Of a stretch of DNA of 12,800 bases, positions 1 to 7,050 are shown piece after piece (within the stretch, counting starts at the first letter, position 1; the number at the start of each line of letters is the position of its first letter). Made by a program: the position numbers and the translations under genes. Source of the DNA: Chlamydiales bacterium (GTDB taxonomy: Bacteria; Chlamydiota; Chlamydiia; Chlamydiales; FEN-1388); the NCBI GenBank assembly GCA_021372185.1, contig JAJFUY010000313.1, forward strand, positions 1 through 12,800. Direction: 5' to 3'. Under the pieces are notes generated by a model. The model made no database searches. It saw only the letters and a list, made by a program, of their open reading frames with translations, and was not told where the DNA came from.

Positions 1-2
1 AA

Positions 3-53
3 AGAGCGCTGAGTAAAAACACACAAAAAATGTATTTCTTTTCTCAGCGCTCT
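3..53. repeat. 11-bp perfect inverted repeat upstream of the 806-aa gene
   Basis: AGAGCGCTGAG at 3-13 is exactly complementary to CTCAGCGCTCT at 43-53, with 29 nt of A/T-rich DNA between the arms. It may be the terminator of a gene to the left of the window or a regulatory hairpin for the gene that starts at 105. No T-run directly follows the right arm; the nearest is at about 75-81. No convincing -35/-10 pair was seen between the repeat and the start codon. The repeat is certain; its role is not known. Confidence 0.5.
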
Positions 54-104
54 CCGTTCTCTCTCTGCGGTGAGATTTTTTTAGTTTTTAGGAGACAGGT
101 TTGA

Positions 105-2525
105 ATGTCAATTAGTTGGAATTCAGGTAAGAATCAACTTACGGTAGAAAAAAATGGTTCATGGCATCAACTTACTGCCGTGTCAGATCAAGTAGATTTA
201 CGAAAACAGTTCAGAAATTTAGCATCATCAGATCTACCGTTTAAAAGCTTTCTCACTTTTCCTACCTATCCTGGATTTGTGATTGTAAGACTTTGGGCTC
301 CTTGGGAGCTTGATAAAACAGCAGAACTAGTAAAAGATGTTGTAGAAGGCTCATTTACCTCTATGGCAAATCTTACCCTCACTACTGCACAGACCATGAA
401 GGTTCCTTATGATGTATCGGTGCCGTCAATCTATTTAAAGCCAGTACTGCCAAAATCCCACTTTGAAAAAGTCATTCTGATCGCCCTCAAAGTTGAAGAG
501 ATCGCCTTTTTTCATTTTTTAAAAAAGGACATGAGCCGAGAAACAAGCATAGCCATAAAAAGAGAGCTGCAAGAAAAGAAACTCCTCTCAGAAGCTCGTA
601 GAAATGCTCACCCGCTTCTTAAGGGAGGTGATTTTGGAGTAACTGTTGATAGTGATAGACTAAGAAACGATAATGAGCGTGTACACTGCTTTATCGGCTA
701 TCCTTTACTGTCAAATGCCAAGCGACTCTATCGCATACCTACAGTATTAGACGAGAAGTCAATGCTTCAAATAGGTTTTCAAGACCTTTCAGATACATTC
801 TGTACACCATATGATATGGAACTAGATCTGAGTGAGCCCTTTTCATTCACATTTTTAAATGATGAATACACGATTACGATTGATGATATAGCATGTATCA
901 TCACCTACTCATCAAAATCAAGGGGCGTTCTTGTTACCCATAGATGTGCCGACGAGACCTTTTTTGGAAAATCGCGCACATCAATCAACGCTCTTATTGC
1001 CTTGCTGATTGAATTTGCCAATCAATTAGAAGATGCACAAAAGTATGCCATCTGTACACAAGAGAAGCTTTTACTTGAGCTGTTTAATGATCTTTTTGCG
1101 TTTCGAGTCCAATTGAGTATAGCTAATGAACTTGAATGTAAACCCTACCAAGCACGCCACTCTCCAAGAGCAGACATTGAGGCTGAAATCAATCAGGACG
1201 GTGTTCTCATGCCAGATCTTGAGGGCTGTAGACTTGCGTTTGAGCATGCCTATTCAGAGCTTCCTATAGTCGTGCGACAGATAGATCCAGAGATTGGGGA
1301 TAAACTAAAAAAAATCATCAAGTTTTTCACTGATCCTATAAATGACGGGACAAATGACTTCCCGGATGTCTTTGCCTACTATGGAGCTACTTCTTCTCAG
1401 CTACTCCTCCATTTTGATCTAGAACTTGCAGAACTGTTTACAGATGAGACCGTGAAAACTATCATGCAGCTTTATAAGGCCTACAAGCACTGTAAGTATG
1501 GCCTAATCGAGCAGGATTATAAAACGTACCTTCTTATAAAACAGATTGACAACGGCGAAGATATCACAATTTTTTCCCTCATTAAAAAAGGTCTTGAAGA
1601 TCTGGATCTTATTCAGTACCGTTTGCCACCCAACAGGCCCTTCAATCGCTCTTCACATCAGGCAGAACTAGACTATCAGCTACAGCTAAAAATCTTCTCA
1701 GCCTTTGGATCGCCACTTCTTAAATCAATTTGTGGTCTTTCATCTGTCTTTCCAGAAATGAATCCGTTTTCGCAAGAAAATTTCCGCAATGATACTATTC
1801 AAAAAGGCATTGAACGGCTTATATATCACGTACACTGCGATGTGAGCGCCTTTTCAAATCTGCATGGCTACTCACCTGATGCCTTTAACGGTGAATTTGA
1901 ACGCGGCATTCAGGATTATATTGAAAGCTTTGAGATCACCCATGAGAATGTGGTGCAGAGCCATATTATTGACTTTGTACAGCGTATTATAAAAGGCCAT
2001 AACCTGCTTGAGCCAAGATTTAAACATGATATGTTAGATCTCAAGCACTTTATTGCCGGATTACATTCTACAAGACGCATTCTCTTTGTAGATGGTAAAG
2101 CCACTTTCAGAGAACTCATCCTCAGATGCCTCTACGAAATTCAAAGGCAGGAAAAAATCAGCATCAACAGCCAGCTTTTGATAGATACTGTTTATATGTT
2201 TTTAAAGACAGTAAAAGCGCCTCCTCAAACACCCACAGGCCGCAAAAAAGAGTCGAGCGCCACTCTTGTTGCTCTACAAAAAATCAACCTTACAGGATAT
2301 CTCGCAGACGCTCTTGAAAAGGTAATTCTTTTTCTTAGTAAAACAGATCCTCAACATCTTCCCTATGTTGTCAAGTGCCTCAACCTGTTGAACTGTCGCA
2401 CAAACAATGCGCTCGTTCAAGCAAATTTGCTGGTACACCCCTTGTCTGCCATCCGCCAAAAACTCGGGAAACAAGATCCCGATTTTCACACCGAGCCATA
2501 TTTCATGCTCCTGCCGCCACCATAA
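105..2525 (+). CDS. Orphan 806-residue protein, function unknown
   Basis: I do not recognise this protein. It is an uninterrupted 806-codon frame starting at ATG 105, with a good Shine-Dalgarno AGGAG at 90-94, ten bases upstream. No signal peptide, clear membrane helix, P-loop or metal-binding motif is visible. The composition is that of a soluble, mostly helical protein, with many Leu/Lys/Glu-rich stretches such as residues around 400-420 (DKLKKIIKFF) and 690-780. The middle has regular alternation of charged and aromatic residues without evident repeats. It ends in a short proline run (LLPPP). It is transcribed alone and converges with mntR, with the hairpin element at 2548-2634 between them. 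Size, isolation and lack of recognisable domains resemble the lineage-specific proteins common in environmental chlamydiae, some of which are secreted, but nothing here shows secretion. Coding status is secure; function is unassigned. Confidence 0.85.
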   Translation: MSISWNSGKNQLTVEKNGSWHQLTAVSDQVDLRKQFRNLASSDLPFKSFLTFPTYPGFVIVRLWAPWELDKTAELVKDVVEGSFTSMANLTLTTAQTMKVPYDVSVPSIYLKPVLPKSHFEKVILIALKVEEIAFFHFLKKDMSRETSIAIKRELQEKKLLSEARRNAHPLLKGGDFGVTVDSDRLRNDNERVHCFIGYPLLSNAKRLYRIPTVLDEKSMLQIGFQDLSDTFCTPYDMELDLSEPFSFTFLNDEYTITIDDIACIITYSSKSRGVLVTHRCADETFFGKSRTSINALIALLIEFANQLEDAQKYAICTQEKLLLELFNDLFAFRVQLSIANELECKPYQARHSPRADIEAEINQDGVLMPDLEGCRLAFEHAYSELPIVVRQIDPEIGDKLKKIIKFFTDPINDGTNDFPDVFAYYGATSSQLLLHFDLELAELFTDETVKTIMQLYKAYKHCKYGLIEQDYKTYLLIKQIDNGEDITIFSLIKKGLEDLDLIQYRLPPNRPFNRSSHQAELDYQLQLKIFSAFGSPLLKSICGLSSVFPEMNPFSQENFRNDTIQKGIERLIYHVHCDVSAFSNLHGYSPDAFNGEFERGIQDYIESFEITHENVVQSHIIDFVQRIIKGHNLLEPRFKHDMLDLKHFIAGLHSTRRILFVDGKATFRELILRCLYEIQRQEKISINSQLLIDTVYMFLKTVKAPPQTPTGRKKESSATLVALQKINLTGYLADALEKVILFLSKTDPQHLPYVVKCLNLLNCRTNNALVQANLLVHPLSAIRQKLGKQDPDFHTEPYFMLLPPP

Positions 2526-2547
2526 GAGGGTGTGAAAAATGAACAAA

Positions 2548-2634
2548 TTTGTGTGCCGTAGGTACACTGCCGAGTTGGTTGAGACTCTTACCAGTCTCAA
2601 CCAACTCGGCATTTGCACCTACGGCGCAAAAATC
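2548..2634. repeat. Compound hairpin element between convergent genes (REP/MITE-like)
   Basis: The core is a perfect 18-bp inverted repeat, arms 2569-2586 and 2593-2610, with a 6-nt loop (cttacc). It is flanked by two short hairpins. The left one, 2553-2565, is GTGCC-GTA-GGTAC; the right one, 2615-2627, is GCACC-TAC-GGCGC. The two flanks are also roughly complementary to each other, so the whole region can fold into one long stem. The 22 nt from 2611 to 2632 recur exactly at 12575-12596, tying this element to the cluster at the far end of the window. Lying between the stop of the 806-aa gene (2525) and that of mntR (2663), it probably works as a bidirectional terminator or mRNA-end structure. 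It lacks a strong T-run, and a dispersed-repeat origin is equally possible. Confidence 0.75.
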
Positions 2635-2662
2635 AACTCGGTAGGATTTCTGCACGCAGTTA

Positions 2663-3091
2663 TTACACTTTGTCTGGAATACCTTGGATTTGGTTGAGAT
2701 GGGCCTTAAAACACTGCATGGTTTGGGGGCTGATGTGGTGTTCCATACCTTCTACGTCTATTTGGGCGATGTGTTCTGGGACGCCTAGGGCCTTGAGATA
2801 GCCTAGCAAGAACGTGTGGCGCTCTTTGCACTGTTTGGCAAGGGCTATGCCTTCATCACTTAAAGTGATGGGCATGTGCTTTTGGGTGTAAATATAGCCT
2901 TTGGCCTTGAGGCGCGCTAGGGTGCGGATAACTGTAACGTGCGAGACGCCCAAATGCTCGGCAATATCTTTTACTCGGGCTTCTGATTTTTCTAAAATAA
3001 GGTCGTAGATGATTTCAACGTAGTCTTCGGCAAGCTCTGAAAGGTGATGCGTTCTAGTTTCTTTAAAGGGCTTTGCCTGATCTTGTTTCAT
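2663..3091 (-). CDS. mntR: Manganese-responsive transcriptional regulator MntR (DtxR family)
   Basis: A 142-residue DNA-binding repressor expected to sense Mn2+ and shut off manganese-uptake genes. The winged helix-turn-helix spans about residues 36-75 (VKDIAEHLGVSHVTVIRTLARLKAKGYI) and the dimerisation/metal half about 80-142. All six metal ligands known from Bacillus subtilis MntR have counterparts at matching spacing: D23, E26, H92, E114, E117 and H118, the last three in the signature DVEGMEHH. Overall it resembles the proteobacterial (E. coli-type) MntR more than DtxR/IdeR, and it lacks the C-terminal SH3-like domain. The ATG lies inside an ATGA overlap with the stop of the upstream membrane-protein gene, with only a weak AGAG upstream, so translation is probably coupled. 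Both genes are likely transcribed from the promoter region carrying the two palindromic operators at 4184-4236, which suggests autoregulation. Confidence 0.92.
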   Translation of the reverse strand: MKQDQAKPFKETRTHHLSELAEDYVEIIYDLILEKSEARVKDIAEHLGVSHVTVIRTLARLKAKGYIYTQKHMPITLSDEGIALAKQCKERHTFLLGYLKALGVPEHIAQIDVEGMEHHISPQTMQCFKAHLNQIQGIPDKV

Positions 3092-4170
3092 AAATTCTCT
3101 AATCGATTGGTTATTTCATCAAGTTCATCATCTACTGAAAGCTTTAAATAGGCCGAAGGTCCACTTTGATGCGCTATTTCTTCTTTTGCTACCTCTTTAA
3201 AGCGTGTTTGTAGCGCTATATCAGGCAGTAGGTCATCTTTTTTTTGTACAAAAATCTCGCGGGTAATAACGCCATCACCTTCGGCCAAAGTATACCAAAG
3301 AAACAAAAAGTAGGCTGTAATAAATGCCTCGATGGCATTTATTGGCCATTCACCAAAGTGGCCAACATCAGTAAGCTCTTGCCGCATGCCATAAAGCTCA
3401 TAGCCCAAGCCCGCTTCTCCCACCAAAGATAAGCCTACATTCAATAGAAGTATAATGGGAAATACAATACCAAAAATGCGAGAAGTTACGCTAGCACAAC
3501 AGCCTTTTTTCTTAATATTTCTTTGGCCAATACAGCATCTCTTACAAAGTTTTTTCGAGCTAAGTTCTTGCTCTAACTCTCTTTGGACATTTTTATAGAC
3601 TTCCTGCAATTGGGCATCTACAGCAAATTGAGGGGTATTCACTCCCACTTGGGCATCACTGCACACATCTAGAGCCATAAGACGTCTCGATATTGTGGTT
3701 TTTGAAAAAGCGCATCGTGCATGAAAGGCGCTAATGCATTCATACAATTTTGAATAGAGCTGATTTTCAAGCTCGGGCGTAATAAGATTTTTATTGGCTC
3801 TACACCAATCTGTACAGAGCTGTTTTAGCTGAATAAACTCGCCTTCTGCCATCACTCGCTCGTAAATGCCTTTTACAGCTATGGCACAAAAAAGTGATAA
3901 ACTCACCCAGCCACCAACATCCCCTAAATAGCGTATGCGTACAAAAAAGCGCTCATCTTCTATCACTTCTATAACAGATCGCACAGAACCTTCTAGGCAA
4001 AAATAACTTAAGGCGCCGCCCACAAGCGCAGATACGCTCATGGCAGTTACCATGGCTGCTGCTTGAAGGGTACCTTTATGCTGATACACCACTTGTACTG
4101 AGTCATGAATACGACCTAAAAAACATTTGGTTTCAAATTGCTGACGTAATGTAGAGGCAAGAGGCTGCAT
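3088..4170 (-). CDS. Uncharacterised four-helix membrane protein, operonic with mntR
   Basis: A 360-residue protein of no family I recognise. Four hydrophobic segments are visible, at about residues 34-58, 85-103, 233-256 and 276-296, arranged as two hairpins separated by a long hydrophilic region of about 125 residues. That region ends in a basic, cysteine-rich patch (C209, C212, C213, C224, C225) just before the third helix. The C-terminus is acidic (VDDELDEITNRLENL). The start is ATG 4168-4170 with a Shine-Dalgarno AGGAG (plus-strand 4177-4181) six bases upstream. Its stop overlaps the mntR start by 4 nt, and MntR-type palindromes abut its Shine-Dalgarno. From this context I infer a role in manganese or related metal homeostasis, for example transport, efflux assistance or sensing. 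It has none of the sequence hallmarks of MntH (Nramp), MntP or the MntABC permease. Function is therefore open. Confidence 0.85.
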   Translation of the reverse strand: MQPLASTLRQQFETKCFLGRIHDSVQVVYQHKGTLQAAAMVTAMSVSALVGGALSYFCLEGSVRSVIEVIEDERFFVRIRYLGDVGGWVSLSLFCAIAVKGIYERVMAEGEFIQLKQLCTDWCRANKNLITPELENQLYSKLYECISAFHARCAFSKTTISRRLMALDVCSDAQVGVNTPQFAVDAQLQEVYKNVQRELEQELSSKKLCKRCCIGQRNIKKKGCCASVTSRIFGIVFPIILLLNVGLSLVGEAGLGYELYGMRQELTDVGHFGEWPINAIEAFITAYFLFLWYTLAEGDGVITREIFVQKKDDLLPDIALQTRFKEVAKEEIAHQSGPSAYLKLSVDDELDEITNRLENL

Positions 4171-4176
4171 AAAAAG

Positions 4177-4181
4177 CTCCT
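4177..4181 (-). promoter_or_regulatory. Shine-Dalgarno of the membrane-protein gene, adjoining the operator
   Basis: AGGAG on the minus strand lies six bases from the ATG at 4170 and fixes this start. Its upstream edge is only two bases from the end of the 36-bp inverted repeat at 4184-4219. A repressor bound there would cover the transcription start region or leader, and the repeat in mRNA would fold right beside the ribosome site. Confidence 0.7.
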
Positions 4182-4183
4182 GG

Positions 4184-4219
4184 TAGTGGTTAATGTAGCC
4201 AATGCTACATTAACCACTA
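4184..4219. promoter_or_regulatory. Probable MntR operator 1 (perfect 16-bp inverted repeat, 4-nt spacer)
   Basis: The arms 4184-4199 and 4204-4219 are exactly complementary, with spacer caat. The inner part reads AATGTAGC-N4-GCTACATT (4192-4211). This has the architecture of the enterobacterial MntR box as I recall it (AACATAGC-N4-GCTATGTT), differing by one symmetric pair of dinucleotide changes. The regulator itself is encoded by the second gene of the operon downstream. It is likely autoregulatory and may also affect the divergent gene at 4314. The outer eight bases of each arm (TAGTGGTT/AACCACTA) go beyond a normal MntR box and may have a separate role, for example a leader hairpin. Confidence 0.75.
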
Positions 4220-4236
4220 TGTAGCATTAGCTACAT
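4219..4236. promoter_or_regulatory. Probable MntR operator 2 (ATGTAGC-N4-GCTACAT)
   Basis: A second perfect palindrome with 7-bp arms at 4219-4225 and 4230-4236 and spacer atta. It shares the core of operator 1, and its centre is 26 bp away, about two and a half helical turns. Two copies of the same unusual palindrome in one short promoter region make a chance origin unlikely and suggest two repressor dimers bound side by side. I see no strong promoter hexamers; on the minus strand TTGTTA (near 4250-4255) is the best -35 candidate, which would put the -10 within this site. Confidence 0.7.
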
Positions 4237-4276
4237 TAAACACAATTTATAACAAATAATTGAATTTTTTCGCGTA

Positions 4277-4307
4277 ACCTGCTACTACTAGTAGTAGAAC
4301 CCGAGGT
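4277..4307 (+). promoter_or_regulatory. Leader palindrome that can partly pair the Shine-Dalgarno
   Basis: CTACTACTAGTAGTAG at 4282-4297 is a perfect 16-bp palindrome in the short leader of the gene starting at 4314. Outside it, ACCT at 4277-4280 can pair with AGGT at 4304-4307, which contains most of the Shine-Dalgarno GAGG (4303-4306). The leader RNA could therefore fold with part of its ribosome site closed. Alternatively, the palindrome is a DNA operator for an unidentified dimeric regulator. The palindrome is directly visible; a regulatory role is inferred. Confidence 0.45.
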
Positions 4308-4313
4308 AATTTT

Positions 4314-5429
4314 ATGAGCACACCATCACCAATACAAGGCCCAAGTAATCAGCCACTTACAGACATTTCATCCAAAAAATCCAAAGCCTCAAAAGAAACA
4401 CTTATTTTTAAAAGTAATCCTCTTTATAAAAGTCCAGGCATCACCGATAAAAAGATTTCCGTAAAACAGCCTGCAGCTACTTTTACGTATGAAGAGATGA
4501 AAAAAAACCCAAAAGCTCGTGATGAGTTGCTTGATAAGCTAAGGCCGGGAGATATCATTGTTGTGAGGCTTACCTCTTCATCCTCTCGTCCCCTCATGCA
4601 AAAAGTAAATTATTGGTTTCATAAACTGCTACGACCTTTGTATGAAAGACATACAAAAATTGGCAAAGAAGACACCCAGGCATCTCACATCATGCTTGTA
4701 ACTCACGTTGACAAAGAACGCGGGGAACTTGTTGTATCAGAGGCCGTTCTTGCCGGCACACGAACTATTGACTATTTTAACCACACTAATTTTGGCGTAA
4801 CAAAAGACGTTGTGCATGAGTTTTTTAGGCCCAATTTTCAGGGCAACACAGAAAGCATAACCCAAATTGCCTGCACAGCCATGAAAAAGCAGACAGAGGC
4901 TAAAAAATCTGTTGAGTCAGAAGAAGGGAAGAAAAATACCACAGAAGATGCAAAAAAACGCTTTGCCTACAGTAAACATAAAGCTGTGCGATCTTTATTT
5001 ACTTCTGGATATGGGCATACAGCCTCAGAAAAAAGAATTATGAATAAAACACTGAAACAACTTCACACGTATTATGCAGCCCCATCTGATTCTCCTAAGA
5101 AAAAAACTATGTTTTGTAGCCAAATGGTAAGTAGCAACTTACAGCTTGGCGTATTTCATGCAGCAGTCAACAATTTAAAAGAAAAAGATAAAACCAATAA
5201 ATTTTCTAACGATTTACACCCTTTCTTAGATCCAAAACACTCCCCTTCAAGAAAAGAATACAAGCAGTTTATTGCTGAACATGGCCAAGAAATTTTTAAA
5301 GAAATGAAAGAGATGTGCCCTCAGATCAAGTTTAGCGCAGGGAATATGTCTCCAACTGTATTTAGATCTATCGTAAGATCAGGCCTTGGAGAGCCCGTTG
5401 CCAACGTCGTTTCATCATCAAATAAATAA
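4314..5429 (+). CDS. Permuted NlpC/P60 (papain-like, YiiX-type) protein, candidate effector
   Basis: A 371-residue protein. Residues 1-55 are Ser/Pro/Lys-rich and probably disordered. The core then shows the order typical of the circularly permuted NlpC/P60 (YiiX/YebB-like) fold: RPGDIIVVR at 77-85; ASHIMLV with H125 as the expected catalytic His; SEAVLAGTRTIDYF at 142-155, which matches the family's conserved Glu segment (E143); and later MFCSQMV with C268 as the nucleophile. A Lys/Glu-rich insertion (about 190-225) separates the two halves. Such proteins act as cysteine peptidases, amidases or acyltransferases. The substrate cannot be read from the sequence. There is no signal peptide or membrane helix. 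The start is ATG 4314 with GAGG seven bases upstream. It diverges from the MntR-controlled operon and abuts the PP2C gene tail to tail. The fold call is fairly firm; a role as a secreted effector is inference. Confidence 0.75.
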   Translation: MSTPSPIQGPSNQPLTDISSKKSKASKETLIFKSNPLYKSPGITDKKISVKQPAATFTYEEMKKNPKARDELLDKLRPGDIIVVRLTSSSSRPLMQKVNYWFHKLLRPLYERHTKIGKEDTQASHIMLVTHVDKERGELVVSEAVLAGTRTIDYFNHTNFGVTKDVVHEFFRPNFQGNTESITQIACTAMKKQTEAKKSVESEEGKKNTTEDAKKRFAYSKHKAVRSLFTSGYGHTASEKRIMNKTLKQLHTYYAAPSDSPKKKTMFCSQMVSSNLQLGVFHAAVNNLKEKDKTNKFSNDLHPFLDPKHSPSRKEYKQFIAEHGQEIFKEMKEMCPQIKFSAGNMSPTVFRSIVRSGLGEPVANVVSSSNK

Positions 5430-6980
5430 TCATTTTCTTTTGATGAAGGAACCGAAGGGTTTTTTGAAGTCGCCGATATCTAAGATAAAGCCTGAGGCGT
5501 GGTCTTCTTTGCCAGGAAAATCTTTGTAGTTGCCCTCTGGGGGTTTTTTGCCGGTTAGGAGTGTGTGCTCTTTTGTGACTAGAGTAGTGTTTGATATAAA
5601 TGTAATGATAGCTTCAACTGTTTGTTGCCTATCATCTGGTTGTATCACCTTTGCTAAACGATGAGCTAATCTATTTTGTCTTAATTCATAAAGAGCTGGG
5701 TTTGTATTATCCCACGCATCGGCCTCATAACTGTACGTTCTTGGCGTATCACCGTGCATGGCAGGGTCAAAATTATCCGTTACACCATCAGTAAAACCCA
5801 TAATTCTGTCAAAAGCCTCAAGTTTTACTACAGATACAGAATAATTTCTCCATGACGGCTTATCCCAGGCTAGACTGCCACCCGGATCTTTGGCATCTGC
5901 AGAATCTTTGCGGCTACCAGGCGTAACACACACGCACTGGCGATTACCTGATGTTGATTTACGCGAAATAAATACATCACAGTCACCTAGCCTTGAAACC
6001 ACTAAATAAGGAAGAGCCACTGTCGCCACTGTTAGTGTTGTAGCCCCAACTTCCAGCATGCCAGCAGTTTCAAGTGCTTGTTGAACGTTTTGCATAAACA
6101 TTGCATGAACTTTCGCAATATCACGAGTGGTGGATTTTCTGGAAGGAAGCGCTCTTAAAGAGTTCATAAGAGTCTGCATGGCAACATCGATCACCTTGCA
6201 ACTTGCATTTTGTGACAGTTCACCAAGGCCGCACCCATCGGCTATAATAAAACTTTGACAACCCGCTTGCGGTGTTTCATAGTAAGGTATTCGATAAACA
6301 GCATCCGCAAAATGTGCCGTAGCATCAGCAGAAAAAATTTGGTTTTTATAAATCAACGCTGAGTGAACTTTATAGGTTTTTTTTACACCATTAACTTGTA
6401 GGGTAATAGTTCCTTTATACAATTGGACGCGTGAATTTGGATTTACAGTAAAGGGTTCTTCTACATTAGATAAAACTTCTTTTTTATCTTTACCAATAAT
6501 CACTGTAAGGGATTCAGCAATCACATCTATCTGCGTATCTCTATCTGCTGAAATCCCGTAATTATTACATTCAAATAGAAGAGCTGTGCCTACAGAATCT
6601 TTTAATGAAATGGGCTCACATTTTACAGCTTGCATCATGTTTTCAAAATGATTAGCTCCCCTTGGATTAACAGCTTCCTCAAATGTAGTTGTGCTTATTT
6701 CAATTATTCTTCGTGGTGACTCGCTGCCAAGAGAAGAACGTCTCTTCCTTGTCATATCCCCATCAGTGGCTTTTGCCCTTTGAGAAGCCTCCATAAACTG
6801 CTGTCGAACGTGTAGAGGTGCTTGTCCTTCTTCTGGTACAGGGGCTATTTTGGGAACTTCAGTTGATATACTTAATTGACCAAATTCACTAGCAAGATCA
6901 ACATTATGAGGTGTCGATTGGGAAAGTCGTCTCCAAGCAGCTGCCGAAAAATTGGTCGAATTTGATGATGTAGAATGCAT
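5430..6980 (-). CDS. PP2C (PPM) family Ser/Thr phosphatase with long N-terminal extension
   Basis: A 516-residue protein predicted to remove phosphate from Ser/Thr residues using two metal ions. PP2C motifs appear in order: FIIADGCGLGE at about 244-254 (the DG motif, D248-G249); VGATTLTVA at 311-319; LGDCD at 331-335 (usual GDS); GFTDGVTDNF at 395-404 (usual SDG...D); and KEDHASGFIL at 491-500 in place of the usual DN-T segment, so the last motif keeps D493 but has His for Asn. Residues 1-110 look disordered, with a basic serine patch around 79-91 (KRRSSLGSESPRR) and no signal peptide. Residues 110-235 are a poorly matched beta-rich region leading into the fold. The start ATG (6978-6980) has AAGGA eight bases upstream. 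The large N-terminal region is unlike housekeeping PP2C such as chlamydial CT259, so a host-directed or specialised role is possible. Confidence 0.82.
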   Translation of the reverse strand: MHSTSSNSTNFSAAAWRRLSQSTPHNVDLASEFGQLSISTEVPKIAPVPEEGQAPLHVRQQFMEASQRAKATDGDMTRKRRSSLGSESPRRIIEISTTTFEEAVNPRGANHFENMMQAVKCEPISLKDSVGTALLFECNNYGISADRDTQIDVIAESLTVIIGKDKKEVLSNVEEPFTVNPNSRVQLYKGTITLQVNGVKKTYKVHSALIYKNQIFSADATAHFADAVYRIPYYETPQAGCQSFIIADGCGLGELSQNASCKVIDVAMQTLMNSLRALPSRKSTTRDIAKVHAMFMQNVQQALETAGMLEVGATTLTVATVALPYLVVSRLGDCDVFISRKSTSGNRQCVCVTPGSRKDSADAKDPGGSLAWDKPSWRNYSVSVVKLEAFDRIMGFTDGVTDNFDPAMHGDTPRTYSYEADAWDNTNPALYELRQNRLAHRLAKVIQPDDRQQTVEAIITFISNTTLVTKEHTLLTGKKPPEGNYKDFPGKEDHASGFILDIGDFKKPFGSFIKRK

Positions 6981-7050
6981 AGCCTCAATCCTTTAGAAAA
7001 AGGGAGGAAATTGTATCTGATAGCTAGTTTAACTGCTACGGTTTATTATC

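Noticed and set aside
2633..2650. Extra copy of the 18-bp arm (tcaactcggt) beside the intergenic element
   Set aside because: Only about eight bases match (2635-2641 region), too little to call a separate repeat.
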